Assembly (NCBI GenBank): GCA_963681505.1
Contig: OY811988.1
Location: 5,744,693 to 5,808,692, forward strand
DNA: 64,000 nt
DNA from: Eunapius fragilis
Taxonomy: Eukaryota; Porifera; Demospongiae; Spongillida; Spongillidae
Reading direction: 5' to 3'
The notes beneath the pieces are model-generated. The model was not told the origin of the DNA. It saw only the letters and a program-made list of their open reading frames with translations, and made no database searches. The position numbers and the translations under genes are program-made. Positions 37,762-48,870 of the stretch are shown in pieces. The stretch's first letter is position 1. Each line of letters starts with the position of its first letter.

Positions 37762-38717
37762 CTGTGTATGTGTGTGTGCGTGCATTGATTTTGAAGAGGT
37801 CTGTAATACGGCAAAATGCCCCTTTGGTGTGCACAGCATTTCAGAGGGAGGACCGTAGGCGTGTTGGCCTAGCTCAACGCTTGGCTGCAATAGAGAGGGC
37901 TATGGCAGCTGCAGCAGCACCACCACCACCACCAGCTGCAGCACCAGCACCACCAGTACCAGCAGCAGCACCACCACCACCACCAGCTGCAGCACCAGCA
38001 CCACCAGTACCAGCTGCAGCACCACCACCACCACCACCACCAGCTCCAGCACCAGCACCACCACCACTCTCAACCGACTCTAATGCTGCTGAGATCATAG
38101 CATTAAAGATGCGGGTGGGATTTTTGGAGACCCGGTTACAGTACTTAGAAGCCATCATCTCCACCCACCTGCCGGCACCACTCGCTGCCTCCACCCCTGT
38201 TGCCCCCCTAGGAGGGTCTCCCCCAGCCGATTCAAGCAGGCCGCCCTCCTCCTCTCGAGACGTGTCCCACCAGTCCCCTTCCTCGCTCACTGACACCGAG
38301 GCCACCCAACACCTTGTCACTGATGTTCCCTCCACACCGGCCCCTGCTACGCTCCAGTCCTCGCCTGACCTGCCTCTCCCCAGCTCGGCTTCTGAAGCCA
38401 CCATCCTGACCTACCATACTGCCCTAGAAACCTCTGTGGCCAAACCTGCCAGCACTCCCAACACCGCACCTCTGCCAGCCGCTGTTATCACACCTTCTGA
38501 TCCATCACCTGTGCCCCTCCGTCCTGCCCCATCTCGCAGGAGACCTTCACCTTCAGGCGAAATGCCCGGTCCTTCTGGGTATGTCCCCCCCTCCTCGTCC
38601 CCTTCGTCTTCTTCCTCTTCCTCCCCCCTCCCCCCTCCTCGCCGTTCCGTTCGTAGGTCGGCAAGCCCGGGTGTAGATGCCCCACCCCCTAAGCGTCGTA
38701 GGGGTGGTGGTGTGTGA
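35443..38717 (+). CDS. Putative nuclear Pro/Ala-rich protein with a weakly IRF-like N terminus
   Basis: Exons: 35443-35457, 35514-35624, 35734-35839, 37520-37564 and 37837-38717; all GT-AG, phases agree, 385 aa. Residues 1-100 include VKDLLCDLFRRGITDGLCCF, AFTIRWQ and TPKTLRGAFQRED, whose spacing faintly recalls interferon-regulatory-factor DNA-binding domains, though most of the tryptophans are missing. Next come Ala/Pro repeats, a leucine-zipper-like helix (IIALKMRVGFLETRLQYLEA), a long Ser/Pro region and a basic nuclear-localisation-type end (PPPKRRRGGG). A DNA-binding or scaffold role is inference. Without the donor at 35839 the frame would stop at 35859, giving an 83-aa isoform. Intron 3 contains a LINE 3' end. 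Confidence 0.62.
36179..36720 (+). mobile_element. LINE 3' end with A-rich tail
   Basis: An open stretch reads EKKRKYDQRIREIEHASFTP, then GGLGPQATTSYKRLASLLSA, AYSLTIMWLRCPLAYSLLRS and CIRGARSH up to the stop at 36608. This is the C terminus of a LINE Pol, apparently without frameshift. It is followed by an AATTAAAAAAATTAAAA tail (36675-36718), the expected 3' signature of target-primed insertion. It is 5' truncated and sits in an intron. Confidence 0.78.
36925..37010 (-). repeat. Dispersed repeat, family 3, copy 2
   Basis: The reverse complement carries GTCTCGTACCCAGACCCAGG and GTGATGTAATCTACGCGCGAGAC, matching the block at 14289. It is flanked by inverted GTCTCG ends. Confidence 0.5.
37686..37760. 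repeat. GT microsatellite
   Basis: (GT)n immediately upstream of exon 5 of the Pro/Ala-rich gene. A frame runs through it into the exon but the true exon starts at the acceptor at 37836. Confidence 0.95.
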
Positions 38718-40369
38718 GGGGTGTGTGTGGTGGGGGTGGGGTGTGGGGGGGGGGCTTGCCGGCCCCACATGACCTGGTGCTGAAAAGTAAAGTGGTGTGG
38801 AATTAAAAACTGGAATCTCATGTGTACCTTTAGTGGAGCATTTCAACAGGGATGGAGTAGTAACACAAAAGGTATACAGTGATACAATGTAAACATGTGC
38901 AAAGCATAGTATGCCTGGTATGGTGTTGAAATGCACTCCATCCCCCGCACCCACAATACTGAATACATTGAATCGAGATGAGGGTGTTGGTGACCTGCTT
39001 GTGGTGTGCAAGGCACACACCCACCCCTCCTCCCCCCGATAATCCCCATCGCCATGGTACCGGTGCACTGGAGCCTGCCGTCATGTCCACGTCAGGTGTA
39101 CCTCTGCTCCAATGGTCAGTACTGGTACACGCTGTTGCAGGGTAGGGGAGGGTGGGAGGGTAGGTAAGGTGAGGTTTGAGCAACAGACCAGTACTAACCA
39201 ACCAGGGCACCCCCTTACTGTTGGCAGAGGTGGTTGCCATGGTCTCCATAACCGTGCACTAGGGGACAAATGTCCTCTGTTCATAGCTGCACTGCCTCAA
39301 TGATGGTATGTAGCAACTACATTATCGAACGCTTTTAAATTTGATATAGCACACTTTTAGACATTAAAAAAAGGAGTTAGTATGTTTTAAGTCTTAATCT
39401 TACTAACTAGTGGTGTTCTAATCATTTTAGTTTATTGCTCCTCTGATCACATGCATGTCGATACCTCGGTCATTAAACACTTAGCTTCTGATGTAGTTCT
39501 ATGATGCCATCATTGATGCAATGAAGCTTTGACAAAAATAAGTGCAGGACATGTGGAGATCAGAGGCACCTCCTTCATGCTAGAAGCTGATCCACGGCTA
39601 GCAATGGTTGCCATAACAGTGGAGGGGTGTGGTTTGGCTGCCATCTGGGTGTAGGTGGTGCTGCAATGCACACAAGCTCCATTGAATCACCTCTACCCCA
39701 TGCATCCAAACCTCTCCCCTGTCATGAGCTATGTTGCCCTACATCTGGGGGGGGGGGGGGGGGGGGGGGTGTCTTCCTCTGGGTATTAGGTGTTGGATCC
39801 ACTGGGAGACACCTCCATTTCCCACCACAGGAATACTCTCAAGGGTGTCACATGACATTGTGTCATCCATTGGCACTGCTGGTCATGTCACATTCTTATA
39901 CAGTATTCTTGTGGGTCATTTAAGGTGGAAGGCAACATGGCTGGGTTAAGGCAACCATTGCTTGCCCTATCCCCACCTCTAAGGGGAGATGAAGTACCAA
40001 CCTCACAGCTCCTTATAGTACTTCTGGCAGTGACTGTGAGCATCATGATTGTCAATGGAAGCCGCTAGGGTTTGCATTGAACATGATGATCCTCACACAG
40101 CTCTCAGGAGTGCTATACGTATGCTGTAAGGTTAGAACTATCTCCCTGGGATAGCTGTGGCAGCTTGAAAGGGTGTGGCTCTCTGACTAGCGTGGTCACC
40201 GATGGGACACAGGTGTGCAGATGCAGTGTACCGGACCAATGGTGGTGGGGAAGGGGGAAAGGGGAGGGGTGAAGGTGTGTGCCCACACCATGAGAGGTCA
40301 TGTTGTTATGCTCCACGGCACCAGGTCATGTGGAAAGTGATGAGAATGGAACGGCTTAAAATTGTCCCT
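38718..40369. other. Intergenic, mostly featureless
   Basis: It contains the presumed 3' UTR of the upstream gene, a G homopolymer (39747-39769) and GC-richer stretches with short open frames on both strands. None has convincing splice sites or family signatures. Confidence 0.4.
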
Positions 40370-40900
40370 AAAAAAAAAACAGTCTAAAAACTTCTTTTCC
40401 CGATCCCTCCCTCCCTCCTCCCTTGTCCCCTCCCTGGATATACCCGAAAGGACCTGGCATTTCATCGCGAGGGTTGGGGGGCTTCTGCAGGTGTGGGCGG
40501 AGGAGTGTGAGCCAGGGGGAGGTGTGGTAATGGTGGAAGGTGGGGGGAGGGGAGCATGGGAGGTGAGGGCATGGAGGCGTACAGTGGTGGAAGTGGAGGG
40601 ATGACGGATGTTTGCGGGGGTGAGGGAGGGAGGGGGAGGTGGGGGAGTACGGTGGGGTGTCAGGGTGGTGGTTGAACAAGGGCGAGGTGTTTGGGTGTGG
40701 AAGGGTGAGGGGAGAGGGCGATGGGGAGGCCGTCCATGGGGTGGCAAAGAAGATCCTACTATCCATCCAGGTGAGCATTCAGCATTAAGGAGTACTTCAG
40801 ATGAAGGTTGTATATGGCCTTCCACAGGGGATGCAGTGGCAGTTGGTGTGGTAGCCTCGTGACCTTCATCTGCAGTTGGTGTGGTAGCCTCTTGTGCTGA
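40370..40900 (-). pseudogene. Inverted partial copy of the Pro-rich exon
   Basis: On the minus strand a Pro/Thr/His-rich open region ends with DEMPGPFGYI, close to GEMPGPSGYV in exon 5 of the plus-strand gene at 37837-38717. Upstream it reads EATTPTADEGHEATTPTATA. The frame ends abruptly in lysine/phenylalanine-rich sequence and enters the 40-bp satellite at its 5' side. It is likely a broken paralogue, but could be an exon of an undetected gene. Confidence 0.35.
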
Positions 40901-43050
40901 GACCTTCATCTGAAGTTGGTGTGGTAGCCTCTTGTGCTGAGACCTTCATCTGAAGTTGGTGTGGTAGCCTCTTGTGCTGAGACCTTCATCTGAAGTTGGT
41001 GTGGTAGCCTCTTGTGCTGAGACCTTCATCTGAAGTTGGTGTGGTAGCCTCTTGTGCTGAGACCTTCATCTGAAGTTGGTGTGGTAGCCTCTTGTGCTGA
41101 GACCTTCATCTGAAGTTGGTGTGGTAGCCTCTTGTGCTGAGACCTTCATCTGAAGTTGGTGTGGTGACCTCTTGTGCTGAGACCTTCATCTGAAGTTGGT
41201 GTGGTAGCCTCTTGTGTTGAGACCTTCATCTGAAGTTGGTGTGGTGACCTCTTGTGTTGAGACCTTCATCTGAAGTTGGTGTGGTAGCCTCTTGTGCTGA
41301 GACCTTCATCTGAAGTTGGTGTGGTAGCCTCTTGTGCTGAGACCTTCATCTGAAGTTGGTGTGGTAGCCTCTTGTGTTGAGACCTTCATCTGAAGTTGGT
41401 GTGGTGACCTCTTGTGTTGAGACCTTCATCTGAAGTTGGTGTGGTAGCCTCTTGTGCTGAGACCTTCATCTGAAGTTGGTGTGGTAGCCTCTTGTGTTGA
41501 GACCTTCATCCGAAGTTGGTGTGGTAGCCTCTTGTGCTGAGACCTTCATCTGAAGTTGGTGTGGTAGCCTCTTGTGTTGAGACCTTCATCTGAAGTTGGT
41601 GTGGTGGCCTCTTGTGTTGAGACCTTCATCTGAAGTTGGTGTGGTAGCCTCTTGTGCTGAGACCTTCATCTGAAGTTGGTGTGGTAGCCTCTTGTGTTGA
41701 GACCTTCATCTGAAGTTGGTGTGGTGGCCTCTTGTGTTGAGACCTTCATCTGAAGTTGGTGTGGTAGCCTCTTGTGCTGAGACCTTCATCTGAAGTTGGT
41801 GTGGTAGCCTCTTGTGTTGAGACCTTCATCCGAAGTTGGTGTGGTAGCCTCTTGTGCTGAGACCTTCATCTGAAGTTGGTGTGGTAGCCTCTTGTGTTGA
41901 GACCTTCATCTGAAGTTGGTGTGGTAGCCTCTTGTGTTGAGACCTTCATCTGAAGTTGGTGTGGTAGCCTCTTGTGTTGAGACCTTCATCTGAAGTTGGT
42001 GTGGTAGCCTCTTGTGCTGAGACCTTCATCTGAAGTTGGTGTGGTGGCCTCTTGTGTTGAGACCTTCATCTGAAGTTGGTGTGGTAGCCTCTTGTGCTGA
42101 GACCTTCATCTGAAGTTGGTGTGGTAGCCTCTTGTGTTGAGACCTTCATCTGAAGTTGGTGTGGTAGCCTCTTGTGTTGAGACCTTCATCTGAAGTTGGT
42201 GTGGTAGCCTCTTGTGTTGAGACCTTCATCTGAAGTTGGTGTGGTAGCCTCTTGTGCTGAGACCTTCATCTGAAGTTGGTGTGGTGGCCTCTTGTGTTGA
42301 GACCTTCATCTGAAGTTGGTGTGGTAGCCTCTTGTGCTGAGACCTTCATCTGAAGTTGGTGTGGTAGCCTCTTGTGTTGAGACCTTCATCCGAAGTTGGT
42401 GTGGTAGCCTCTTGTGCTGAGACCTTCATCTGAAGTTGGTGTGGTAGCCTCTTGTGTTGAGACCTTCATCTGAAGTTGGTGTGGTAGCCTCTTGTGTTGA
42501 GACCTTCATCTGAAGTTGGTGTGGTAGCCTCTTGTGTTGAGACCTTCATCTGAAGTTGGTGTGGTAGCCTCTTGTGCTGAGACCTTCATCTGAAGTTGGT
42601 GTGGTGGCCTCTTGTGTTGAGACCTTCATCTGAAGTTGGTGTGGTAGCCTCTTGTGTTGAGACCTTCATCTGAAGTTGGTGTGGTGGCCTCTTGTGCTGA
42701 GACCTTCATCTGAAGTTGGTGTGGTGGCCTCTTGTGTTGAGACCTTCATCTGAAGTTGGTGTGGTAGCCTCTTGTGTTGAGACCTTCATCTGAAGTTGGT
42801 GTGGTAGCCTCTTGTGTTGAGACCTTCATCTGAAGTTGGTGTGGTAGCCTCTTGTGTTGAGACCTTCATCTGAAGTTGGTGTGGTAGCCTCTTGTGTTGA
42901 GACCTTCATCTGAAGTTGGTGTGGTAGCCTCTTGTGCTGAGACCTTCATCTGAAGTTGGTGTGGTGGCCTCTTGTGTTGAGACCTTCATCTGAAGTTGGT
43001 GTGGTAGCCTCTTGTGTTGAGACTTTCATCTGAAGTTGGTGTGGTGGCCT
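40860..43050. repeat. 40-bp satellite array, about 54 copies, with higher-order structure
   Basis: The unit is built on GACCTTCATCTGAAGTTGGT followed by GTGGTAGCCTCTTGTGCTGA. Variants at fixed positions (GCTGA/GTTGA; TAGCCT/TGGCCT/TGACCT; rare CCGAAG) form blocks. The rare CCGAAG variant recurs at 41510, 41830 and 42390, spaced 8 and 14 units apart. Confidence 0.97.
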
Positions 43051-43640
43051 CTTGGTGCTGCATCAATTGAAGCCTTTTGCCCCTGGTGAGAATTTTCATC
43101 TTACCTCATATAATGTCATGTGATCCAAGTGTGGTCTTTCCCTGCAGTGGCAATATGATTCCCTTGGGATGATATGGCGTCCAGTTGAAGCCTATGCCCC
43201 TGGTGAGATTTTTCATCTTACCTTCGTATGATGTCATGTGATCCAAGTGTGGACTTTTTTTCATTTACCTTCGTATGATGTCATGTGATCCAAGTGTGGT
43301 CTTTTTCTGCAGTGGCAATATGACTCCCTTGGGATGATTTGGCATCCAGTTGAAGCCTTATGCCCCTGGTGAGATTTTTCATTATACCTTTGTGTGATGT
43401 CATGTGACCCAAGTGTGGACTTTTTCTGCAGTGGCAATATGACTCCCTTGGCATCTGGTTGAAGCCGTAAGCCCCTGGTGAGAATTTTCATCTTACCTTC
43501 GTATGATGTCATGTGATCCAAGTGTGGACTTTTTCTGCTGTGGCAGTATGACTCCTTTGGGATGATATGGCATCCAGTTGAAGCCTTATTCTCTTGGTGA
43601 GAATTTTCGTCTTATCGTTTTATAATGCCATGTGATTCAA
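43051..43640. repeat. Tandem repeat of about 140-bp units
   Basis: Four degenerate copies containing TCATGTGATCCAAGTGTGG, CTGCAGTGGCAATATGA and GCCCCTGGTGAGA. Downstream (43844-43895, plus) is a 52-bp exon-like stretch, LLAFPDYAMQVFDCYLQ, between CCTCCAG and GTGAGG, with no partner found. Confidence 0.85.
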
Positions 43641-44017
43641 TTATGACCTTTCTCTGCAGTGGCATTATAATTATGATTGACCCCTGGTTAATCTTCCAGT
43701 TGTTATGGTGGTGTGATCCTGACATCCATTGGCTCCTGGGTGTGATGCATTAAATTGGAACTGCTAATGTGATGTAAAGAATGCAGTGGTTCTATCAGCA
43801 GTATGGGGTGACTAGTGGTGACATCATGTGATACTCCCTCCAGGCTCCTTGCATTCCCTGACTATGCAATGCAAGTGTTTGATTGCTATCTCCAGGTGAG
43901 GATTGACAGATGTGATGCAATTATACTATCTTCAAGATTTCTTCCGTTTATGAGGTTAAATCCATTTATCAGTATTCACATTTGTCAAAAAGATTACCCC
44001 GAGAAGGAATCATTAGC

Positions 44018-46255
44018 TGCTCTTTAAATTCAAAGAGCCTATTGGTTTTGATGTGAGGTATCTCAGTCTCTTTCAAGCCTTCAACTGATTTGTTCTGAAG
44101 TTTGCTAGGTACTGGATTTCAACCGTTAAGATTTCATTGAAATCTTAACTTCGTGAAAGGGCAAATCGATAGTGAAGCACTGTTGCTCCATTTTTACCTA
44201 GCAGTTCCTTTATCTCACTTCTTAATTGGCGTGTCTTCTTGGTCAGAGGTCAATTTCCTTTCTATGAATAAAAAGGGACTCCCATCTCTCCCTCCTCCTC
44301 CCCTCTCTCCCCCCTCTCTCCCCCCTCCCCCTCTCTCATCCCTCTCCCCTCCTCCCCTCTAACCTCCCCTCTCTCCCTCCTCTTTTGCTCCTCTCCACAA
44401 GGGGAGGGAGAAGAGGGAGAGAGGGCCTCTCCTCTCCTCCCTCCCTTCTTTCTCCTTCCCTTCCTCCCCTCTCTCCCCCCTTCCTCCCCTCCCTTCTCTC
44501 CACGAGAGGAGTGAGAGACAGGATGAGAGGAAAAAGAGGAGGGAGAGGGCCTCCCTCTCCCCTCTCTCCTGCTCTCCTCCTCTCCCTCTCCTCTCCTCTC
44601 CTCTCTCCCTCCTCTCCTCCCCTCTCTCCCTCTCCTCTCCTCTCTCCCTCCTCTCCTCCCCTTTCTCCCTCCTCCTCTCCTCCCTTTCTCCCTCCTCCTT
44701 TCCTCCCCTTTCTCTCTTCTCTCCTCTCCTCCTCTCTCCCTCTTCCCGTCCTCCCCTCTCTCCCTCCTCTCTGCCCCTCTCTCCCGCCTCTCTACCTCCT
44801 CCTCGTGCCCCTCTCTCCCATCTCTCTCCCTCCTCCCCACAAGAGGAGGGAGAAGAGGGAGAGGGCCACCCCTCTCTCCTCCTCCTCCTCCTCCTCTCCT
44901 CCCTTCTCTCCCTCCTCTCCTCCCTCCCTTCTCTCCCTCCTCTCCTCCCTCCCTTCTCTCCCTCCTCTCCTCCCTCCCTTCTCTCCCTCCTCTCCTCCCT
45001 CCATTCTCTCTCCTCTGCTCCTCCTCTCTCCCTCCCCTCCTCCCCTATCTCCCTCCCCTCCTCCCCTATCTCCCTCCCCTCCTCCCCTATCTCCTCCCTC
45101 CTCTCCTCTCTCCCTCCTCACGAGAGGAGGCAGAGACAGCAGAAGAGGAGGAAGAGGAGGGAGATAGGGCCTCCCCTCTCTCCCTCCTCTCCTCCCTTCT
45201 CTCCCTCCTCTCCTCCCTTCCTTCTCTCCCTCCTCTCCTCCCTCCCTTCTCACTCCCTCCTCGCGAGAGGAGGGAGAGACAGGAGGTGAGGAGGAAGAGG
45301 GGGGAGAGAGGGCCTCCCTCTCGCCTCCCCTCCTCCTTTCTCTCCTCCCCTCCTCCCCTCTCTCCCTTCTCTCCTCCCCTCCTCCTTTCTCTCTTCCCCT
45401 CCTCCCCTCTCTCCCTTCTCTCCTCCCCTCCTCCCCTCTCTCCCTCTTCTCCTCTCACCCTCCTCTCCTCCCCTCTTCTCTCCCTCTCCTCCCCTCTTCT
45501 CTCCCTCTCCTCCCCTCTTCTCTCCCTCTCCTCCCCTCTCTCCTTTTCTCCTCCCCTCTCTCCCTTTCCTCCTCCCTTCTCTCCTACTCTCCTTTCTCCC
45601 TCTTCCTCTCCTCTCCTTTCTCCCTCTTCCTCTCCTCCCCCTCCTCCCCTCTCTCCCTCCTCCTCTCCTCCCTCCTCCCCTATCTCCCTCCTCATGCCTC
45701 CTCTCCTCCCATCTCCCTCCTCCACTCTCTCCCTCCCCCCCCCTCCTCTCCTCCCCTCTCTATCAGCAAAAGACCACGCCATCAACATGGTATTTTTGCC
45801 ATGTCCTTTTACTCTTTTGACGTTATGGTGTTCTTTATCTCTATATGCTGTGGGAAAAATCACATCTGGGCTTGGATGTTATCATTGATGTCTGTCTTGT
45901 TTAAACAACAGGTTGACTTTCCCGGGAAGCTGCTCTTTAAATTAAATGAATTTGTTGGTTTTGTTGTCAGGCATCTCACTCTCTTTCGAGTCTTCAACTA
46001 ATTTTTTCTGAAGTTTGCTAGGTACTGGCTAGATTTCATTGTAAACATTTTTCTTGATTTGAATTCTAGCCGAACAGTCCCTTAATGTGCAAGTCACAAG
46101 CATTTTTGTAATCTGGCTAATTATAGTAAAACAGTGTTGTTCCATCTTTTTGTTGCAGTTCCTTTATCTCACTTCTTAATTGGCATGTCCTATTCTTGCA
46201 TTTGTTACTATCTTTTGTGGTTAGAGGTCGGTTCCATTTCTTATAAATAACAATA
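44018..46255. other. Polypyrimidine block flanked by direct repeats
   Basis: About 260-320 bp at 44018-44280 and 45928-46255 are diverged direct copies (shared TTCTGAAGTTTGCTAGGTAC and CCTTTATCTCACTTCTTAAT). Between them is a 1.5-kb C/T-rich tract. The arrangement resembles an element with long terminal repeats or a duplication around an expanded repeat. A further duplicate segment links about 45790-45915 with 46500-46620. Confidence 0.6.
44275..45765. repeat. Polypyrimidine tract with embedded hairpins
   Basis: Long CCTCTCTCC-type sequence interrupted at least five times (near 44395, 44500, 44835, 45118 and 45262) by purine-rich inverted segments such as CTCCTCACGAGAGGAGG. Each can fold as a hairpin. 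The predicted proteins (Ser/Pro on one strand, Arg/Glu/Gly on the other) are artefacts. Confidence 0.93.
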
Positions 46256-46961
46256 GATAGTAGTGTTATGTATAGGCCTATTAGATTACTTTCGTGACAG
46301 AATAACTCATTCAATGACACTAAGAGAGGGAGTCGCATGATTATTTTCTTCATACAGATGTGGTCTTTTTACTTTGTTTAATGGGATGTTGTGTAGCCTG
46401 CCTGCTGTGAGCCCCGCCCTGTTTTCATGGAGCTGCTCCCGTTGGCGTGCTTTCATATGAGCAACTGACCACATCACTACCGTGGTTTTTTTTTTTGCCT
46501 CTTAAGGTGTTCCTTATCTCCGTATAATGCTGTGGGAAAAATAAGCATAATTACAATCTTGTTGTTAGCTTGTATGTTCATGCCTAGATCTCCGTCTTAT
46601 TTAAAACAGCAGGCTTAAAATTACTGCTGATTGTTTGTACAGATTTGTACAATCTATCCTTGGTTTTCCTTGAGTTAGAATGTTATAAAATTAATCATTA
46701 CTAAGCAGTGAATGTCTATTATAGTTATTAATGCTGCTCAAGCCTCATAAAAAAGGACATCTAAGTAGTGTTAAATACTCATGTAATTAACCTTGTTTTT
46801 GTGGTGCAGCAAAAAGTGCATGGCATGTCAGGTGTGCCTCCGTGCCACAACTCAGTGATTCACTGTGCAATATCTTTTGATGCTCATTCCAAATGCATTG
46901 AACTGGTTTTCCCATCCTGATTAAAGTATACTGGAGCCCACCAAAACAGTGCTAACCTTAC

Positions 46962-47420
46962 ATGTCATCATTAGCACCGAAGGGAAGAATTATTAAAGGC
47001 TTTATGATCGAGAACACAGTCAAAGTGTCTACCAATAAAGCACTTAGAATTCAGCACCCCATACAAAGCTTCTGTTATATGCACACATTGCCATGTCTCG
47101 TAATGTTGCAGCAACTATTTGAATTGGTGAAAGGAGATTTATCCGTGGAGGCCATGGAGTGCTCTATTGTGATTGGTGCATATATCATTTTTGATGACAT
47201 TTTCAAAACACCCCTACTGCTGTGCAACCTATTCACACTTGATAGTGTGGTTCCCTTTAACATGATGATGTGGCCGTCAGTGCCTTGTAAGAATAAGGAC
47301 ACTGGCACTGAAGAAAAAAGTCACCCTGATCACACAATATCTTTAACAAGACAATCTTATCAAGGTCACAGGACATCAATGAAGTCACATCATCTTACCA
47401 AGGTCACAGGACCCCGATGA
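46962..47420 (+). CDS. Hypothetical open frame
   Basis: 152 codons from ATG: MSSLAPKGRIIKGFMIENTV, then MLQQLFELVKGDLSVEAMEC and a hydrophobic stretch IVIGAYIIFDDIF. The end runs into a tandem repeat. No family is recognised, no splice structure is evident and the sequence is AT-rich. It may be a fragment of a mobile element. Confidence 0.22.
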   Translation: MSSLAPKGRIIKGFMIENTVKVSTNKALRIQHPIQSFCYMHTLPCLVMLQQLFELVKGDLSVEAMECSIVIGAYIIFDDIFKTPLLLCNLFTLDSVVPFNMMMWPSVPCKNKDTGTEEKSHPDHTISLTRQSYQGHRTSMKSHHLTKVTGPR

Positions 47421-47975
47421 AGTCACATCATCTTATTAAGGTCACAGGACCCCGATGAAGTCACATCTTACCAAGGTCACAGAACCCCAATGAAGTCACA
47501 TCATCTTACCAAGGTCACAGGACCCCGATGATGTCACATCTTACCAAGATCACAGGACCCCGATGAAGTCACATCATCTTACCAAGGTCACAGGACCCCA
47601 TGAAGTCACATCTTACAAAGGTCACAAGACCCCGATGAAGCCTCATCATCTTACCAAGGTCACAGGACTCCGATGAAGTCACATCTTACCAAGGTCACAG
47701 GACCCCGATGAAGTCACATCATCTTACCAAGGTCACAGGACCCCGATGAAGTCACATCTTACCAAGTTCACAAGACCCCGATGAAGCCACATCATCTTAC
47801 CAAGGTCACAGGACCCCGATGATGTCACATCTTACCAAGTTCACAAGACCCCGATGAAGCCACATCATCTTACCAAGGTCACAGGACCCCGATGATGTCA
47901 CATCTTACCAAGGTCACAAGACCCCGATGAAGTCACATCATCTTACCAAGGTCACAGGACACCAATGAAGTACAA
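47310..47975. repeat. Minisatellite of alternating 35/38-bp units
   Basis: About eighteen units with core CCAAGGTCACAGGACCCCGA then TGAAGTCACATC; the extra ATC doublet makes long and short units alternate. Confidence 0.94.
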
Positions 47976-48429
47976 TAACTGGCACATACAATATGCCAGT
48001 GACCAAAGTGGTATTGTGGCACCCTTCCAATAAAGTATCATGTGTGGAGTGTTTATATGCTGTCAAGTAGGAGATTGCTTTACAGCAGTTCCATGCAGTT
48101 AATAAAGCAGGGAATGTTGAACTATCAGACAGTCAATCAGCAGGTCCAGAGGTAAAAGACAAATGTAGCTTTCTCACTGCAGCAGTCTGATGGATTAGAT
48201 CTGTTCTTCCATTACTTAACTTATTTAGTTCCTGTGAATGCAGCTACTGCATCTTCTGACCTTTTGCTTCATGTGGAGGTACTGACAAGAGTTAACAGCC
48301 AGTCATTTTTGGAGAATAATGCTGTCTGAAATGCAATAAATGAAATATTATAGTATTAGGGGACGTCAAGGTTAGGAGTGCTCATGCAATCGTCTCTTTA
48401 GACATTAGAAGTCTTAGTAATTAGTGGCA

Positions 48430-48870
48430 TCTGTAGAGGTTACTGCCAACTTTAGAGGTTACAAGTATTAGGTGACATCTGTAGAGGGTACTAGTATTAG
48501 GTGACATCTGTAGAGGTTACAGGTATTAGGTGACATCTGTTGATGGTACAAGTATTAGGTGACATATGTAGAGGGTACAAGTGTTAGGTGACATCTGTAG
48601 AGGGTACAAGTATTAGGTGACATCTGTAGAGGGTACAAGTGTTAGGTGACATCTGTAGAGGGTACAAGTATTAGGTGACATCTGTAGAGGGTACTAGTAT
48701 TAGGTGACATCTGTAGAGGTTACAGGTATTAGGTGACATCTGTTGATGGTACAAGTATTAGGTGACATATGTAGAGGGTACAAGTGTTAGGTGACATCTG
48801 TAGAGGGTACAAGTATTAGGTGACATCTGTAGAGGGTACAAGTATTAGGGGACATCTTTAGAGGACAAAA
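48430..48870. repeat. 29-bp minisatellite in the gypsy LTR
   Basis: About fifteen units with TTAGGTGACATCTGTAGAGG then GTACAAGTA. The same motif occurs once in the other LTR-like ends (AAGTGGCATCTGTAGATG near 51906), so the array grew from LTR sequence. Confidence 0.93.

Noticed and set aside
44262-45888. Ser/Pro-rich and Arg/Glu/Gly-rich open frames up to 260 codons
   Set aside because: Translation of a polypyrimidine low-complexity tract; frames are open on both strands and composition follows the repeat.
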